From: Onchocerca lupi | Taxonomy: Eukaryota; Nematoda; Chromadorea; Rhabditida; Onchocercidae | Reading direction: 5' to 3' | Length of the DNA: 64,000 bases | NCBI GenBank assembly: GCA_028564675.1 | Contig: JAOVVO010000356.1 | Coordinates: 17,277 to 81,276 of the forward strand | Shown: positions 1 to 13,500 of the stretch, in pieces | Numbering within the stretch: position 1 is the first letter of the stretch | Layout of the letters: every line of letters starts with the position of its first letter | The notes under the pieces: generated by a model | What the model was told of the DNA's origin: nothing | Databases searched by the model: none | The model's input: the letters and a program-made list of their open reading frames with translations, nothing else | Position numbers and translations under genes: made by a program

Positions 1-198
1 AATATAGCTGCAATTCACCAAATTAACTTGCTCTAGTTTAAAAAAGATTGTGTAATCTTTTCACTTTCTTCAACAAGTGAATTAGTCATCAGGTTCAAGT
101 TTCTATAAAAATTCTCAAAATATATTCTGTACAATGTAAAATGAATGCAAAGATGGAAAAAAAAAAAAAGCAAATTATGCAAATAATTTAATGCTCAC

Positions 199-3100
199 CC
201 CGCAGCAACATTTGCCGTCTTCAAAGGATGTTTCGTGATATCAACGAAAGATGACGGTGGTTTATGGTAGACAGACGCTAGCGAACCAATATGACCAACA
301 AGTTGATCCAATAATGATGGCTCTAGCAAATCCGTTTCTTCCGAAATAAGCGGTTTTTCAGCCAACACAACCTAGCGAATTGAATTTTACTAAAAAGCAG
401 GAAAGAAACTATTGGATAATCAAATTCTCACTGTTGTTTTTTCGCGTCATTCATCCATCACCGCTTTTAAAAATCTAGTAGCATTCTTCAAATTATTCTT
501 CCAATGATACTAATGAAAAAAAAAAAAAAAAAAAACAATAAAAATTATAAATCTATTTCTTACATTAAATTTATTTCAAATATATTGCTGTTTTCTGAGA
601 ATTCTACTAATATTTGTTAATGAATGAAGAAACTATTGTTATACATTACTAATTCTTTAGAAGAGATTGATCATTTTTTCGAATTCATTGAATAGTGAAA
701 ATTAAATTATCACCTCTTTTGCAGCAGCTGGGTCAGCACTTAACAAACGCCAGTAAATGTATCCACGATCACGCAAATCTGGATTATCACTATCCTGAGT
801 AGTCAAAGACAACACTCGTTGAACAAGCTGTTGTGTTTCACTCGGCCGTTTTAAAAATAACTTAACTACTGCCGTAAGCAATTGTAGCTGGACCTAAAAT
901 AGGAAAAAATCTAACTTTCCAAAAAAAAAAATGTGAGTTTCAATAAAAAGAGTTTACATAAAAACACAGCCACTGTAGACAAGAATATGCATCAAAACTG
1001 TTATCTGAAATTAAAAGAATCAATATCAAATGTCAGAAATAACTAAAACGCAAAAACTTCGCAGCAAATTTAATCAAACAGTTTCCCAACCGGACTTTAT
1101 AAGCATTATATTGGAAAAGTAAGACTGCTGGAAGTGCAATCTGTAAATTTGAAACGATTCATTCTTACCTGCGTATTTTCATCATGAAAGCCTTCAACAA
1201 AAGATTCCAATAATTCATCTGCATTATCTATACGCTCTGCATATTCCCCAATGATCCAAATCATTGACGCACGAGCTTCCGGTTCATCTAGTGTATCCAG
1301 ATTTTCACAAAGTGTAGAGATTATACTTTCATATTTGTTTGGATATTTGCGAAAGATATCCTAGAAATTTTAAAATGGAATCATTAAAATATTTTGCTCA
1401 AAAAAAAAAAAAAACAATAGATAACAAAATACATTAAACTGACAAAGAAATTGCATCTTTGTGAGTTTGAAGGTTAGGTTACCTAATAAACTCAATGTAG
1501 TATATTAAAAAATGTTGACATTTCTGAATTCAAGTACGGATTAAATGTATAATTCCAAAGTCAGGAAACTTTTTTGTTTTTATTACCATTACTTACTTTA
1601 TTTATCTAAAATTAACTGATAATAGTATTTAATACGTGAAATTACTTTATTTCTCAAAATAATACTTTGCACCAAAAACTAATTTTAAGCACTCAAAGAA
1701 ACAAACGAAATAATATATTTTTTGCAAAAAATATGCAAAAAAAAAAAAGAAAAAAACTATAACGAACCTTAATAACAACAACAGCTTCCTGAACAACATA
1801 ATTCACCTTAGTCTGGATCAAATCCAATAATGTACTAACACATTTTTCAGCACTTTGTTCCACTTTGATCGCGCAACGACCAATTGCACGAACTGCTTTC
1901 CTTACAAAATCGACATCCACTTCTGTCGCATATCTATGAAAATTGTGATTTTTTTGGTATAATCTAACAAACTGTTTCTCAGAGCCTCTAGAAAAGACAC
2001 AGAAATTCACTAAGAATCAAAAAAATCACTGTCAACAACATCATAAAACATGACAGACTCAATATTCACAACCAGATGATCACAATTATCTTTTGAAGGA
2101 GAATCATTTTTAAAATCCCCATTATTTCACCTTGATACTGCCTACTATATCTTACCACAATTTTAAACCCAGTAGAGATTACTTTGATTTACTTGAAAGC
2201 ACAATCATAGAAATATTAGATGCGCTCAAATGCCAAATTTGTCTTTATATTTCAAACCATTTTTCCTTAAATAAAAATCAACGAAACTTATAGAAAATAA
2301 TTCAGATCATTTATTCTGAAATCTAAATTCACTTTGTGACCCATTAATGTGCAATTTTCAGCTAGTGAAAGACGCCTGGAAGATATCTCAATATTTTTTA
2401 AATAGTAAATGAAGTGAAACACTTTTTTCTCAATAACAATTAAAGCTACATATCTACTTTCGTACAAAATCATTCATTGGCTGCTTGCTAAACACAAATC
2501 TCACATTTTCGGTAAGCAGTTGAAATAAAGCTTACTCTTTCAGCTCACTAAGTACTTGATTAATATTATTTTGCTGTGCAAGACGAATCATTATATCAAG
2601 CTTCTCCATTTTCACGTAGATTGGATCGTTGTATTTCACGAAAAATACCTTCATTTCTTGTTTCAGAATTTCTGGCCTAAAAAAAAAATTGAATTCGAGG
2701 AGAATTCTAAATCTAACCTTGATTTCAATATTTTATTTCCCTAAAAAAGAACTCAATTCATGAAAAATCCGAAATCCATTTAATTTTACAATTTTTATTA
2801 ATTATGTTGGTTATAATGTTTAAATTTGTCGCCAAGATTTCATGAATTTGTCAAAGACAAACCTTTTTTGCACAATCAAGTTGATATTCCGCAATGCTAC
2901 ATATTGAGTTTCAGGCTCAGCAGAAAGTAATGTAACCATTGGCGGTGCAAGCTTCTTCGTTAATTGTCCAATGAACTCCGAATTTTCCGGTAGCATTTCC
3001 ATTAACTTCATGAGAACTTTCACAGTCGACAAAACAACAGCTGCATTTGCATGAGCTAGACGAGGACTAATGCGCTCACAGATGCTGCAACATGTAGAAT

Positions 3101-5814
3101 ATCATCCATGAGAAATCTTATTTGGCAAATTTTTTTACTGAGTTGTATAACTCAATAAAACTTTGTCCATGTAATTCACAGTCAAATTAATTGTCTTAAT
3201 GTAAGATGATTGGGATAATTAAAAAGTATTACATTAAAAATATACATCAGTTAAAATTAATCTCCAAATAAGATATGTAAAATCGGCCTGAAGAAAACAG
3301 CCCAGAAAGGTTTCATACTTGATTCAATATCATTACACCGATTTTGACGAAAATTTTGGCGATAAAACATGCTAAGTGATATCTTTTTAAGCAACTTTAT
3401 TTCTGTTAGGTTCACAAACATCAAATGTCAATGATTTTAAAACTAAGCAAAAGTTCCACGTATCAAGCAAGTACTGAAAATCGACTTTTAAATAGAACTT
3501 CAAGAAAAAAAAAAAAAAAAAAGCAATCAAGACAAACTTTTGTGCTTCTCGTTCATCTTTTGGTTGATATGATGATAGAGCATCCAAAATAAACACTTGT
3601 CCCCACTCAGTACATTCGTTTAATGCTGTTAGCAACTTATTTATGGTTTGCGAATTAATCTCGATAAGAACATGTGATTCATTGATTTCTGCTAATGCTG
3701 CTACTGCATTTGCTACTACCTGAAACACACTCCAAAAAAATGATATCTTGAGCAGAATCATTTGGCAATACAAAGAAAAAAAAAAATAAAGACAAGACTA
3801 TATTATCAATCCTTTTGAGTACTTGTTCGAATCCAAAGCATTCGCCAGAATTATATTCTGCACAGAACTGGAATTCAAAAGCAGTAGAAATCTCTAATTT
3901 CTTATTTTTTCCTTCATGGAATATAGGAAGAAGCAAAAATAACGGCTATAACCCAAATTAGCATATTCCACAACCATCAATTAAGTCTGTGTGATCTTTC
4001 CATTTGTTTGAAATAACAAACTTCTATTAGCTACGCTTCTATAACAGCTTCCGATCACTACTAATTAATAAAATTTTCTTACTTCCTTAGAAGTGAATTG
4101 AAGCAATAGATATATTTCTGGGAAAAGGAAAAAATTATGAAAACAAGGAAAAAAGCTAACCATAGGATTGGAATCACTCAACAAGTCGTTAAGTAAATCG
4201 ACGAATCCTTGATCCTCCACAAGCGAAGCGTTGATATCATGCAATTTTGCTACGCAAACTGCTGCAGTCTTGCGAACATATGGATCTTCATCCTTCATAC
4301 ATTTACGCAACGGTTCACACAGATATTCCGTTATCTAAATTTTAAAATTGAAATTTAGACAAATTTAATCTGAAGTCTTTTTTGCCTGTAAATTGGAATT
4401 TATTGCAAATCGTTATTTTCTTTTCTGCTTGCTTCTCACTTTCATGCAGATCTGAAAAAAACTCCAATATGGTTTATTTGAAAAAAAAAAACTTACTTTA
4501 TCAACTCGTATGCAACCCATTGTTCGTACAGCTAATGCTCGGATCAATGGATTCGGATCCTCACAATCCTTAAAAGATTTTTCTTCTATATTTTCGGAAA
4601 AAAAAAATTACTCCAACAGTATAGAAAATGAACTAAATCATTTTCCTAATTTTATATTATTTTTCAGTATTCAAACATAGAAAAACAACTGAGAATTAGA
4701 TGACTTTTTATGTATACTGTAATCTCAGTATTTCAACCGAAGGTCCAGCTAACATTAAACATCAGCAATGCAATGTGATTTAATCATCAAAAACAATCAT
4801 ACTATCACTGCGAAACTCACAACACTTGTTCAAGTAATTCAACGTTTTAGGAGCGACTGAAAATTTTAAAAGAGAAAGAAACTGACTTTCACAAACGTAT
4901 TAACCGCCATAATTGCAAGATCTGGTTGGCTTTTGGCATAATTCATCAAATAGAGGTAAACTAGTTTCTTCAGTTCAACATTGTCTGTTTGCATACAATT
5001 CACCACATCCGGAAATAGTGCACTGAAAAATCGAATTTGGAAATATTACCTGAATTTTAAAAACAACTGCACGAAAAATTGATCGATAATGAAATATAAA
5101 TTGAATGATATAATTCACAAAAATATAGTAATCTCTATCAAGTTATTAAGTTGCACGAATATTCTGCGTACAATTTAAAGAATTATGGCATTAAAACCGA
5201 ATATCCTGATCATTATCGTTCATGACCATAGCGATCATAATAATTAATAATATGAATATAAAAATTGCTAAATTCAGCAAAAAAGTACCTAACATCTTTG
5301 CCGACAGTCATGCTTGCAATAACTTTCTTCACCGCTTCTCTCTTCTTTTCCTTTTTATCCGAATTCAGTTCATTTTTTAGTTCAAATATTTCACCTGGAA
5401 ATAATTCAAGGAATAGAGGTGATTTCACAATCTACTTTTCTTAAATCAATTCTAAAACAAACTCAAGATATGAAAACAAGGTAAACATACAGCAATTTTA
5501 AAATTTTTTAAACTAATTTCTTCCCCTATTATTTTGGTAACACTCAGAAGTGTAAGCAAATCTATCGTCACTATTGAATCGTATAACAAAGTTAACAAAG
5601 ATTAAAAGGGATATATTACTGAAGTATTGTTACATAAAGATCTGACTATTTTATTAGAATACAGGAAAATTTTGAAATAACAGCAATCTGGTTCAAATAT
5701 ATTAAAACTTATGACGCTTGGATTACAACTTAAATCTGAAAGACAAATTTTATCACATTAACCGATAAGAAGTTAACCTTTTTTGGTGGTTGTGAAATAT
5801 TTTGAATCGGTCAT
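199..5814 (-). CDS. apb-1: AP-1/AP-2 clathrin adaptor beta subunit (beta-adaptin), 3' end outside window
   Basis: This is the large beta subunit of the heterotetrameric clathrin adaptors, which recruits clathrin and sorts cargo at the Golgi/endosomes (AP-1) and plasma membrane (AP-2). C. elegans uses one beta chain (APB-1) for both. Twelve exons fit GT-AG rules and one continuous frame: 5778-5814, 5289-5394, 4887-5022, 4497-4568, 4161-4334, 3538-3719, 2863-3084, 2536-2676, 1768-1933, 1169-1360, 714-893, 199-371. Together they encode about 593 residues of adaptin trunk. The tiny first exon reads MTDSKYFTTTKK and joins GEIFELKNEL. Later landmarks are DEDPYVRKTAAVCVAKLHDI, NKLLTALNECTEWGQ, YATEVDVDFVRKAVRAIGRC and DLRDRGYIYWRLLS. 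Identity to metazoan AP-beta1/2 is very high throughout. The hinge and ear domains lie beyond the left edge; a possible next acceptor sits at bases 8-9. No frame damage is seen. Confidence 0.97.
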
Positions 5815-5835
5815 TACGAATTACCTGCAAAAATT
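5815..5835 (-). promoter_or_regulatory. Probable trans-splice acceptor before the beta-adaptin start
   Basis: On the minus strand the sequence TTTTTGCAG ends at 5825, only ten bases before the ATG at 5814. No coding or obvious non-coding exon precedes it. A strong 3' splice site this close to a start codon is the usual signature of spliced-leader addition in nematodes. A conventional 5'-UTR intron is the alternative. Confidence 0.6.
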
Positions 5836-8800
5836 AAAAATTTCATAAGAATTAGTTTCATTGCATTATTGCAAAGAAAATGTGAGAAACGCAAGTACTT
5901 CGAGTGAGTATGATAATTGATTTTAAGGATGTAACCCGAGATATCACAAAAAGATATGATATTCCTTGGTGATTTCGTATGAGATTTCTCGGCAATTTCG
6001 AAAATAATTTCGTCCTGATATAAAAAATCTGATCCAAATCCAATCCGAATTTAAGTGCTTTAATTTAATATCGTTACTAAACAGTATTTCATTATATATT
6101 TTGCCCACAACTGAACTACTCAACTAATGGATGTTATTTCTGACAAATTTTTAACTTTTCACCACATCATTAAACTTCATCTCATTTTTTAACAGATGAG
6201 TTCGAAATTTAAAAAAAAAACTGGAACTATGCTGGCATTACTTACTTCCAATTTCAATATTTAATAATTTATCCGTAAATCACGTAAAAATTCCATTCAT
6301 TCCAACGTCCCATTCAAATACACGTCAAAACTAAATATTTGAATAAGAAAGATCTATAATGACGCATTGAAAATTTCACCATTTTTTACATAATCGGCAG
6401 CTTTTCATTAATAAAAAAATGTAATTCTTTATTTTAATCCAAATTCTCATATTTCTGAAAAACATAATTTTCGGGAAAGCAACAAATATGTTGTGACGAG
6501 AAGATAAAGAACTAGCAAAAATATTCTTTTAGTATTCGTAATTGAAAAATCAACAGAATTGATGCTATTCCGAACTAAAAAGTGGAATAGAATTCACATG
6601 GTACTAAAATAGAAAACTATGAATTGAAAAGCTTTTATCTTCATAAATGCAATGCATTTAGAATTAGCTTTCTATAGCTTCTAATAATTGTTTTAAATAT
6701 TCAGAAACTTCAAGAACAAAATGAAAGAAAACTATTATTGCTTAATTATTTGTACACATCTTGCAAATGATTTCACACTCAGAAAAAAAAAAAAAGAATA
6801 TGTTCACATTCTTGATGATACTGACACGATTAAAGCAGTATGCATGACTTGATCATCTGGATCACATGTGATTTTCAATAAATCACTATGACTTGATTAC
6901 AATCTCAACAGTGAGATTTTCAATTAAAGCACCAATATTTGATTGCAATCTCAATAATGCAAAAATTGAGAAAATAATTGGCAACTGGATCTTATTTATC
7001 AGATAATATTTATACATTATGCATTTAAAAAAAAAAGCACATTATGATCAAAATAATCTGGTCATTTCTGTAATAAATCTTATTTGCAAAATTTCATACG
7101 TCACACAAGGAGAAATTGTATTTTTAAACAAATACCTACAAAAATTGACAAAAAAAAAAAAAGAAAAAAAAAGAAGAATGACCAGAGGAAAGTTTAATTG
7201 AAACAGTAGCAGACACATTCATGATAAAAGGAGAGTACTGCTAGTTGAAATTGATTGTTATACATTATTTCAAAAATAGTACTGAAATACGAGAATCAGG
7301 AAGAGAAATCATAATAAACTCTTGAAAGTGCTAGAAATTAAAATTTCAAAAATTAAACAAACATAATGTCGCCTGCTTGTCATTCATTCTCGAGGCCAAC
7401 ATTAATACAAATCATTAAAGTGTAAAGAATTCACGATCAAAACTCTCTACGAAACTTATAAAATCTCCCACTCAATTACTACATATACTTTTAAATTAAT
7501 TGAAACAGCAATACCATAACAATAATCACATTTCTACAACAAGAATTCTTATCATAAAAAAATATTAATTCTATTGGATATTTTTCTCTTCCTCTCTCTG
7601 GAGTGATATAAATGTTCACAGTATTTACTTCATATACAATAACTACTAAAGCAATTACTACTACTACACAAATTCAATAAGGATTTAAGATTAAAAATTC
7701 ATAAATTCTTTTTATAAAAATACAAACAATTCAAAAATATACGAAAAATTAACAAAATATTACATAAAACTGTAAAAGGAAAGATTAAAAATGATACGCA
7801 CAAATCTTAAAATTTCAGCATCTATCATCACTTCATCGTTTAATACAATCAAATTGACAACCTACCCGATAAAAAGAAAAAAAAAAAAACTTCAGAAAAA
7901 AAAACAAACCTAATTCATTGAAAATCTTGCTATTTCATAAAAATAAATAAAGCAATGATTTATTACGATTGATGAAATATTTCCTACCTGAAAATAAGCA
8001 CGAATGTTATTCGTTACTTTCATCTTCCTCCTAAAACTTCATATTTCCATCATTTCATTATCACTCATATAATATAGTTATTGTTGGTGAATATGCAAAT
8101 CACAAACTTCTTCATAAATATCAAATTTAACCTATCTTCTTCCCTTCAGAATAACTTCTTAATAACTTTTAACTCTTCTACTTTCAATGCACCTCATAAC
8201 AATTTATGATCTTCACATACTAATATGAGGTCACGAATTTCTACGAGTATTTCCACCAGTAATTTTCGCAGAGAATTTATGTTTCCTAAATGCTTTTTCT
8301 AAAAAAAAAAAAAGAAAAAAAAAATTGTTTCCTAAAAAATTCCAGCATCTGAACAAAAAAGCTTTTCTAGCAATTACTCATTAATTTTGTAACTTGTAAT
8401 AACTTTGTAATCATTGCTAACATGATTCATATTATCATATTCTACTGTTACGATTTATATCACCTCTTTTGTCAATATGATTGCTTTGCAATTCTCTATC
8501 AGAAACAATAATCAAATGAAATTACAATTTCAAGAATCGTTAAAAAATAATTTCAATATTTGAATTCGAAATATATCATCACAAAAATTCACAGGATGAT
8601 GGAATATTATCGTTCTCATAATTTCAAAAATAATTTAGAGGATGATACGTGATATTGCAGTTCATTATTATTAGAATTTACTGGACTGGAGAATACAATC
8701 AAAATCGGATAACCCAATATTAACCGGAAATATTTACAACAGGTGAATTAGGATATTATCACTGCCCTACACTCAAATAATATCCGAAAACTCTGACTCA

Positions 8801-9630
8801 CAAATATGAAAAATATTATACATCAAAAGGGAAAAATAGAGGATAATCAAAAGCAAATAACAAATGACCGGGAAAACAATGCACGTTTGACAATAAAATT
8901 TGTCCCATCAAAAGTTGAAGGAAAAAACAGAAGTCAAAAAAATAGAAGCATAAAATTAAAACATATAATGACTGAATTATCATATTTAAAAAGGATTCTA
9001 GCCATACTAAAAAATAACTTTATATAGCATTTCAATATTAAGCTAAAATTCTTTGATATAAATTATCATCTAGTTTCATCTTCTTCAGCTGAAGAGATTG
9101 CCAATGTTCACAAATGATTACCGATGAAAACATCAATGCCATTTCAAATTAATCTAAGCCAAAATTCCAAAATGATTACAAGCAGCAGGAGACCATTTAT
9201 TTATCTAATCAATAACTCATCTCTGTATCTTTTTTTCATCAACTCATTAGATGCATGTTGAAAATTCATTAATGTCACGCATTCCCTATGAATTAAACAT
9301 GTTATAATGAACACCTAATAATTAAATTTTAAGAAGTTGCGATTATTTCACTTCTATGCCTTGTGGATTCTTTTAGACTTTCAAGTGTATATAAAAAGAT
9401 AAAAAGATATAAGTAAATTTCTTTCACAGTCTCACTCATTTCAGTGACATGTTAGAGCAATCATTGTGAACATTTATGAAAGCTATGATATTTCATATAT
9501 AAAAGAATTTTACAACAAAGTACGAAAATTTCGCGCCTATAAATGACGGAAACAATTCCCTGAAGCAAACAAAGACTGGACGCAATTCAAGGAACAAAAA
9601 TAACGAAACTCCCCATTTTGTTTTAAACAC
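5836..9630. other. Intergenic, no gene seen
   Basis: This 3.8-kb AT-rich spacer lies between the beta-adaptin start and the CREB stop. I see only A/T homopolymers and short chance reading frames, the longest lysine- and asparagine-rich. It should hold the beta-adaptin promoter and the CREB 3' UTR, but no clear TATA box or AATAAA could be pinned down. Confidence 0.6.
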
Positions 9631-10513
9631 TTATAATTCACTTTTTTCTTTCCTGCAATACAATTCCTTCAACGTTTTCAACTCCTCAATCAATGCTTTG
9701 TTTTGATTTTCCAAAACAGCAACACGATTTTCTAAACATTTCACATATTCCTTTTTCTTCCGCCTGCATTCTTTCGCTGCTTCTCTATAACAAAGAAAAG
9801 TTTTATTATTGGAATATGACGAAGCATTCTTTCCAAGTTAAAAATCGTTTGATCTAGCAGAGTAGGCATTAACGATTAGGCAAATCCTCAAATGGCAAAA
9901 TGTACTCAGGAATTTTTAAATAACGAAATAATACTAACTGATGACTAAGACCCGATAATCATAATATAAATTTAAAAGTTGGGTACTTTAATAAGTGATA
10001 AAGCGAACTGCAAATGGAAGGCGCATCTGTAACCAAACTTGAAATTTAATGGTATAATTAATAAAATCATATGAGATAGATCATAAAATTTTAATCATCC
10101 CAACAACATCACGATACAGAAAGTTTTGACAAATGATTCCTGTGATGTAAGATTTTCTTTTAAATAAGTGCGGAAAAAGTCTAGCATTTCTCAAATAAAA
10201 AAAGGAAAAAAAAATTACAAATTCTTAATTCTATATTCCTACAAAACATCGATTTCTATCATTTTCATCTAAAAGTAAAAAGCTGTTTACCTATTTTTCA
10301 AGAGCCGTACTTGTCTTTTCCGAGTACTGTCATCACTTTCTGTGGCTGTTCGACTACTACCAGCCATACCAAGCGGTGATGGGGATGATGTATAACCGGA
10401 CAACACAGTGGATTGCCAGTCTGCAATTTCAGTATTTAGTTTCAAAAACGACACCTAAGGTTTTGAAGAGCAAGCGATCGAAAGCCTAAGCAACTGTCGC
10501 AAATTTTTAACAA

Positions 10514-10552
<39 letters not shown>

Positions 10553-13500
10553 AACTTTTTAAAAATCGAATAGTTAAAAGCCTAAAAACAATCACTGCAT
10601 ATCAGATCAACCTATCTTTCGCTTCTACATCCATTTGTTCTTCGCAGGTTTTTTATTTCATTCTATCCATCAAAATTAGATTTGAAAAACTTATTTCAAT
10701 TACTTTCGATGAAATGCTGGTTCTATGAAATCAGGAAAGTTTAGGTTAGGCTTCAACGAGAGACTTAAATATATAAATTATACTAGATTTCCGATATTTT
10801 CCTAGTGCAACAGTTTCCTAACTCATGATTAGCGTATTTATAGCTCATGATAACAAAGTCGAAAGATTTCAATTGACAGCTTTTAAAGAGTCAAAAATTG
10901 TTGAACAATCATAAAACGGAAACCATTGCCTTGACTAGTTCCTTGATTTGATGGAACATACTGTTGTTGCTGACCATCACCAGCAGTACTCATCGCTTTG
11001 AGACCCAAAACTTCAGCATTTACTGGCAACATTCCCGGTACTGGTCCTGATGATGATCCTGCCGTTTGACCTAATTCCTGCAATAGCATTCATGGTTATC
11101 AACGAAACCTTTTTCATATTTCTGCAGGCCGCTTCATTTTTGCTTCTACTTTACCATTCTATTATTTGTTTCCAAATAACCCGTTTCCTATCTTCTTTTG
11201 TCATTCCGTTTATTTATCACTAAAATGTAAAAACTAGCAATCCCATAAAAGCAAATCATTAAATTTATGAAAAGAAGAAACCAAAAATAGGTAGTTATTT
11301 ACCTGTTTTGGTGTACTGGTACTTGCTCGTGACGCAGCAGCAGCTGCAGCTGCAGCCGCTGCTGCAACCGTAGCAACTGGTGAATACTGTCTAATCATAC
11401 CTGCTGCTCCAACATTATGCATGCTCGTTAATGCAGCTGGATTCAATGTCAGATTACCATTTGTTGTATGCAGACGAGTCAACCCTGCAAGTCTTTACTA
11501 TATTACCAGATTTCCAAGTGAAAAAATACAAATCGAGCTTCCCTAAGTATATCGATCGTCTTCACGAGAAACTTGATCATTCAAAGCAGCAAATCTTCAG
11601 ATAATAAAGAGTATAAATACTTCAGAAATATTCTGTGATTGGAGTATTAAATGATCTTCAAAATGTCAACAAATTGTTCCATTCAATTTACCCATTATCG
11701 GCAAAACTTACTTTTACCAATTACTTTTACCCGTTAGAACCGACAGTATCATTTAGCCTATTTGAAGCGTATGAAACTTATAAGATAGCGTATAAGAACA
11801 AGCTTCCTGCTCCAAACAATGAAAATGTATTTAAATTAGATATCGGATTGGACATTAAATACGCAAACTTACAATATTACAAAACGTCCAGTGATTACTT
11901 GATGGAAAACCAATTAAAAAACAAAAAAAAAAAAGACAAATTTTCGCGTAAAAAACATACCGGAAGATGCAATATATTGAACTTGTTCAAGTCGAGAAGA
12001 GATTGCTTGCTGCTCTGATAACTGAACATTGGGATCCTGCCTTAGCGACATCTGCGACCGAACTGTCTCCACTGCAATCATCTATCATATTGCACGATCT
12101 CAAAGTTAAATGACAAATTCAAACCGTTTGCGGAGAAAGGGCGGGATATTTTTAGTTAAGGAACATCGTTCAATAAGTTGGAGTTATTTTTAATAGTTAA
12201 ATTTTTTGATGAAATTAGAAAATTTATTTTGAAACTGGCCAATAAAATAATAATTTTCTTTTATCTGGTTTGTTATTTCTTACCATCAATGAAACTAATA
12301 ATGATAATAAACACACACGAAATGAACTAATTGAACTACAGACACCACACATCTCAACAAATGATACATCCAACCAGAAATGAAGGAAATTTATAAACCT
12401 GGTTCCGCAGGTGGTTGAATAACCACTGAAGCAACACTTTGTTCATCTGGCTCCTTTTTTAATTGTTTGTCCACTGTTTCCAAGTCTTTTAAAATCATTC
12501 TGCAAAAAAGAAAAAATCAATACTTTTCGAGACTTTAAAAAAAGAGAAAAAGCACAATTTAGTTTTCCCTTGAAAATAGCTGTTAGTCGATATTTATTTA
12601 AGACAAAACTAATATATTCAAATATAGCACAACTAAATTTTTATGTCCAACTTCGGCATTACTCAGATCGACAATTAAAATTTCGATTACTTGAAGTCAA
12701 ACATTCAACATCACGACTATTATCCATTATCATTTGTTAAAAGATCACAGAAAACAATGAGATGGATCAGGATAATCGCTGCTTATTGTCAACTTATCTA
12801 TAAAGGAGAATAAAAAATTAGTGTAAAATAATAATTTCCAAGAGAAAAAAAAAATTCTGAAAAACGTTTGAATCTATAATTTTTGGAAAAACATTTCTAC
12901 CTTCAATATTAACCCGTCGATAATATTTAAACAAACTAAAGAAAAAACATATATATTCGAAATTTCTAAAGAAAGAGAGTAAAAATGATATCCAAATTTC
13001 TTGAAATTAGATGTTACGTAATATTATAAAAAGAAATGAACACTAAGTTAAATAATACGATTTTCGGTGAAATGGACATTTTTATCAAACGACCTTTAGT
13101 TCCGACTAATCAAAGAATTTTTTCTAAAAAAGGAAAAAAAATTACAGAAAGAATGTAGGCCTTGATATATCATCTGGGAGATTTCACGTAGATATATCTT
13201 AGATGCAAGATTCTAAAAACTACATATTGATAAGAGCATGATTACTTCCATCTAAACACTACTATTTATAATAGGAAACAAACATATTTTCATGTGAAAT
13301 TAATCAATTTAATGAATAATTTTTAATTTTGCCGAAAAGTGCTAAAAAATGAAGTTGCTTTTTTAATTACATTGTAACAAATGAGCCAGAGATGAACACA
13401 AAAATTTACAAATGTATGCAAGTGAAAGAATGCATCTTTTATTAACTAACTGAAATATTCAACAAAAATGAGCAAATTTGTAAAAAAAAAAGAAAAAAAG

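Noticed and set aside
11635..12018. 127-codon plus-strand frame
   Set aside because: It is antisense to a confident CREB exon and its adjoining intron, with no protein features.
12399..12498. ATG at 12498 as the start of the CREB protein, with a trans-splice acceptor one base upstream
   Set aside because: MILKDLE continues the kinase-inducible domain after RRPSYR, and the codon split across 20507/12499 closes exactly. It may still serve a minor short isoform.
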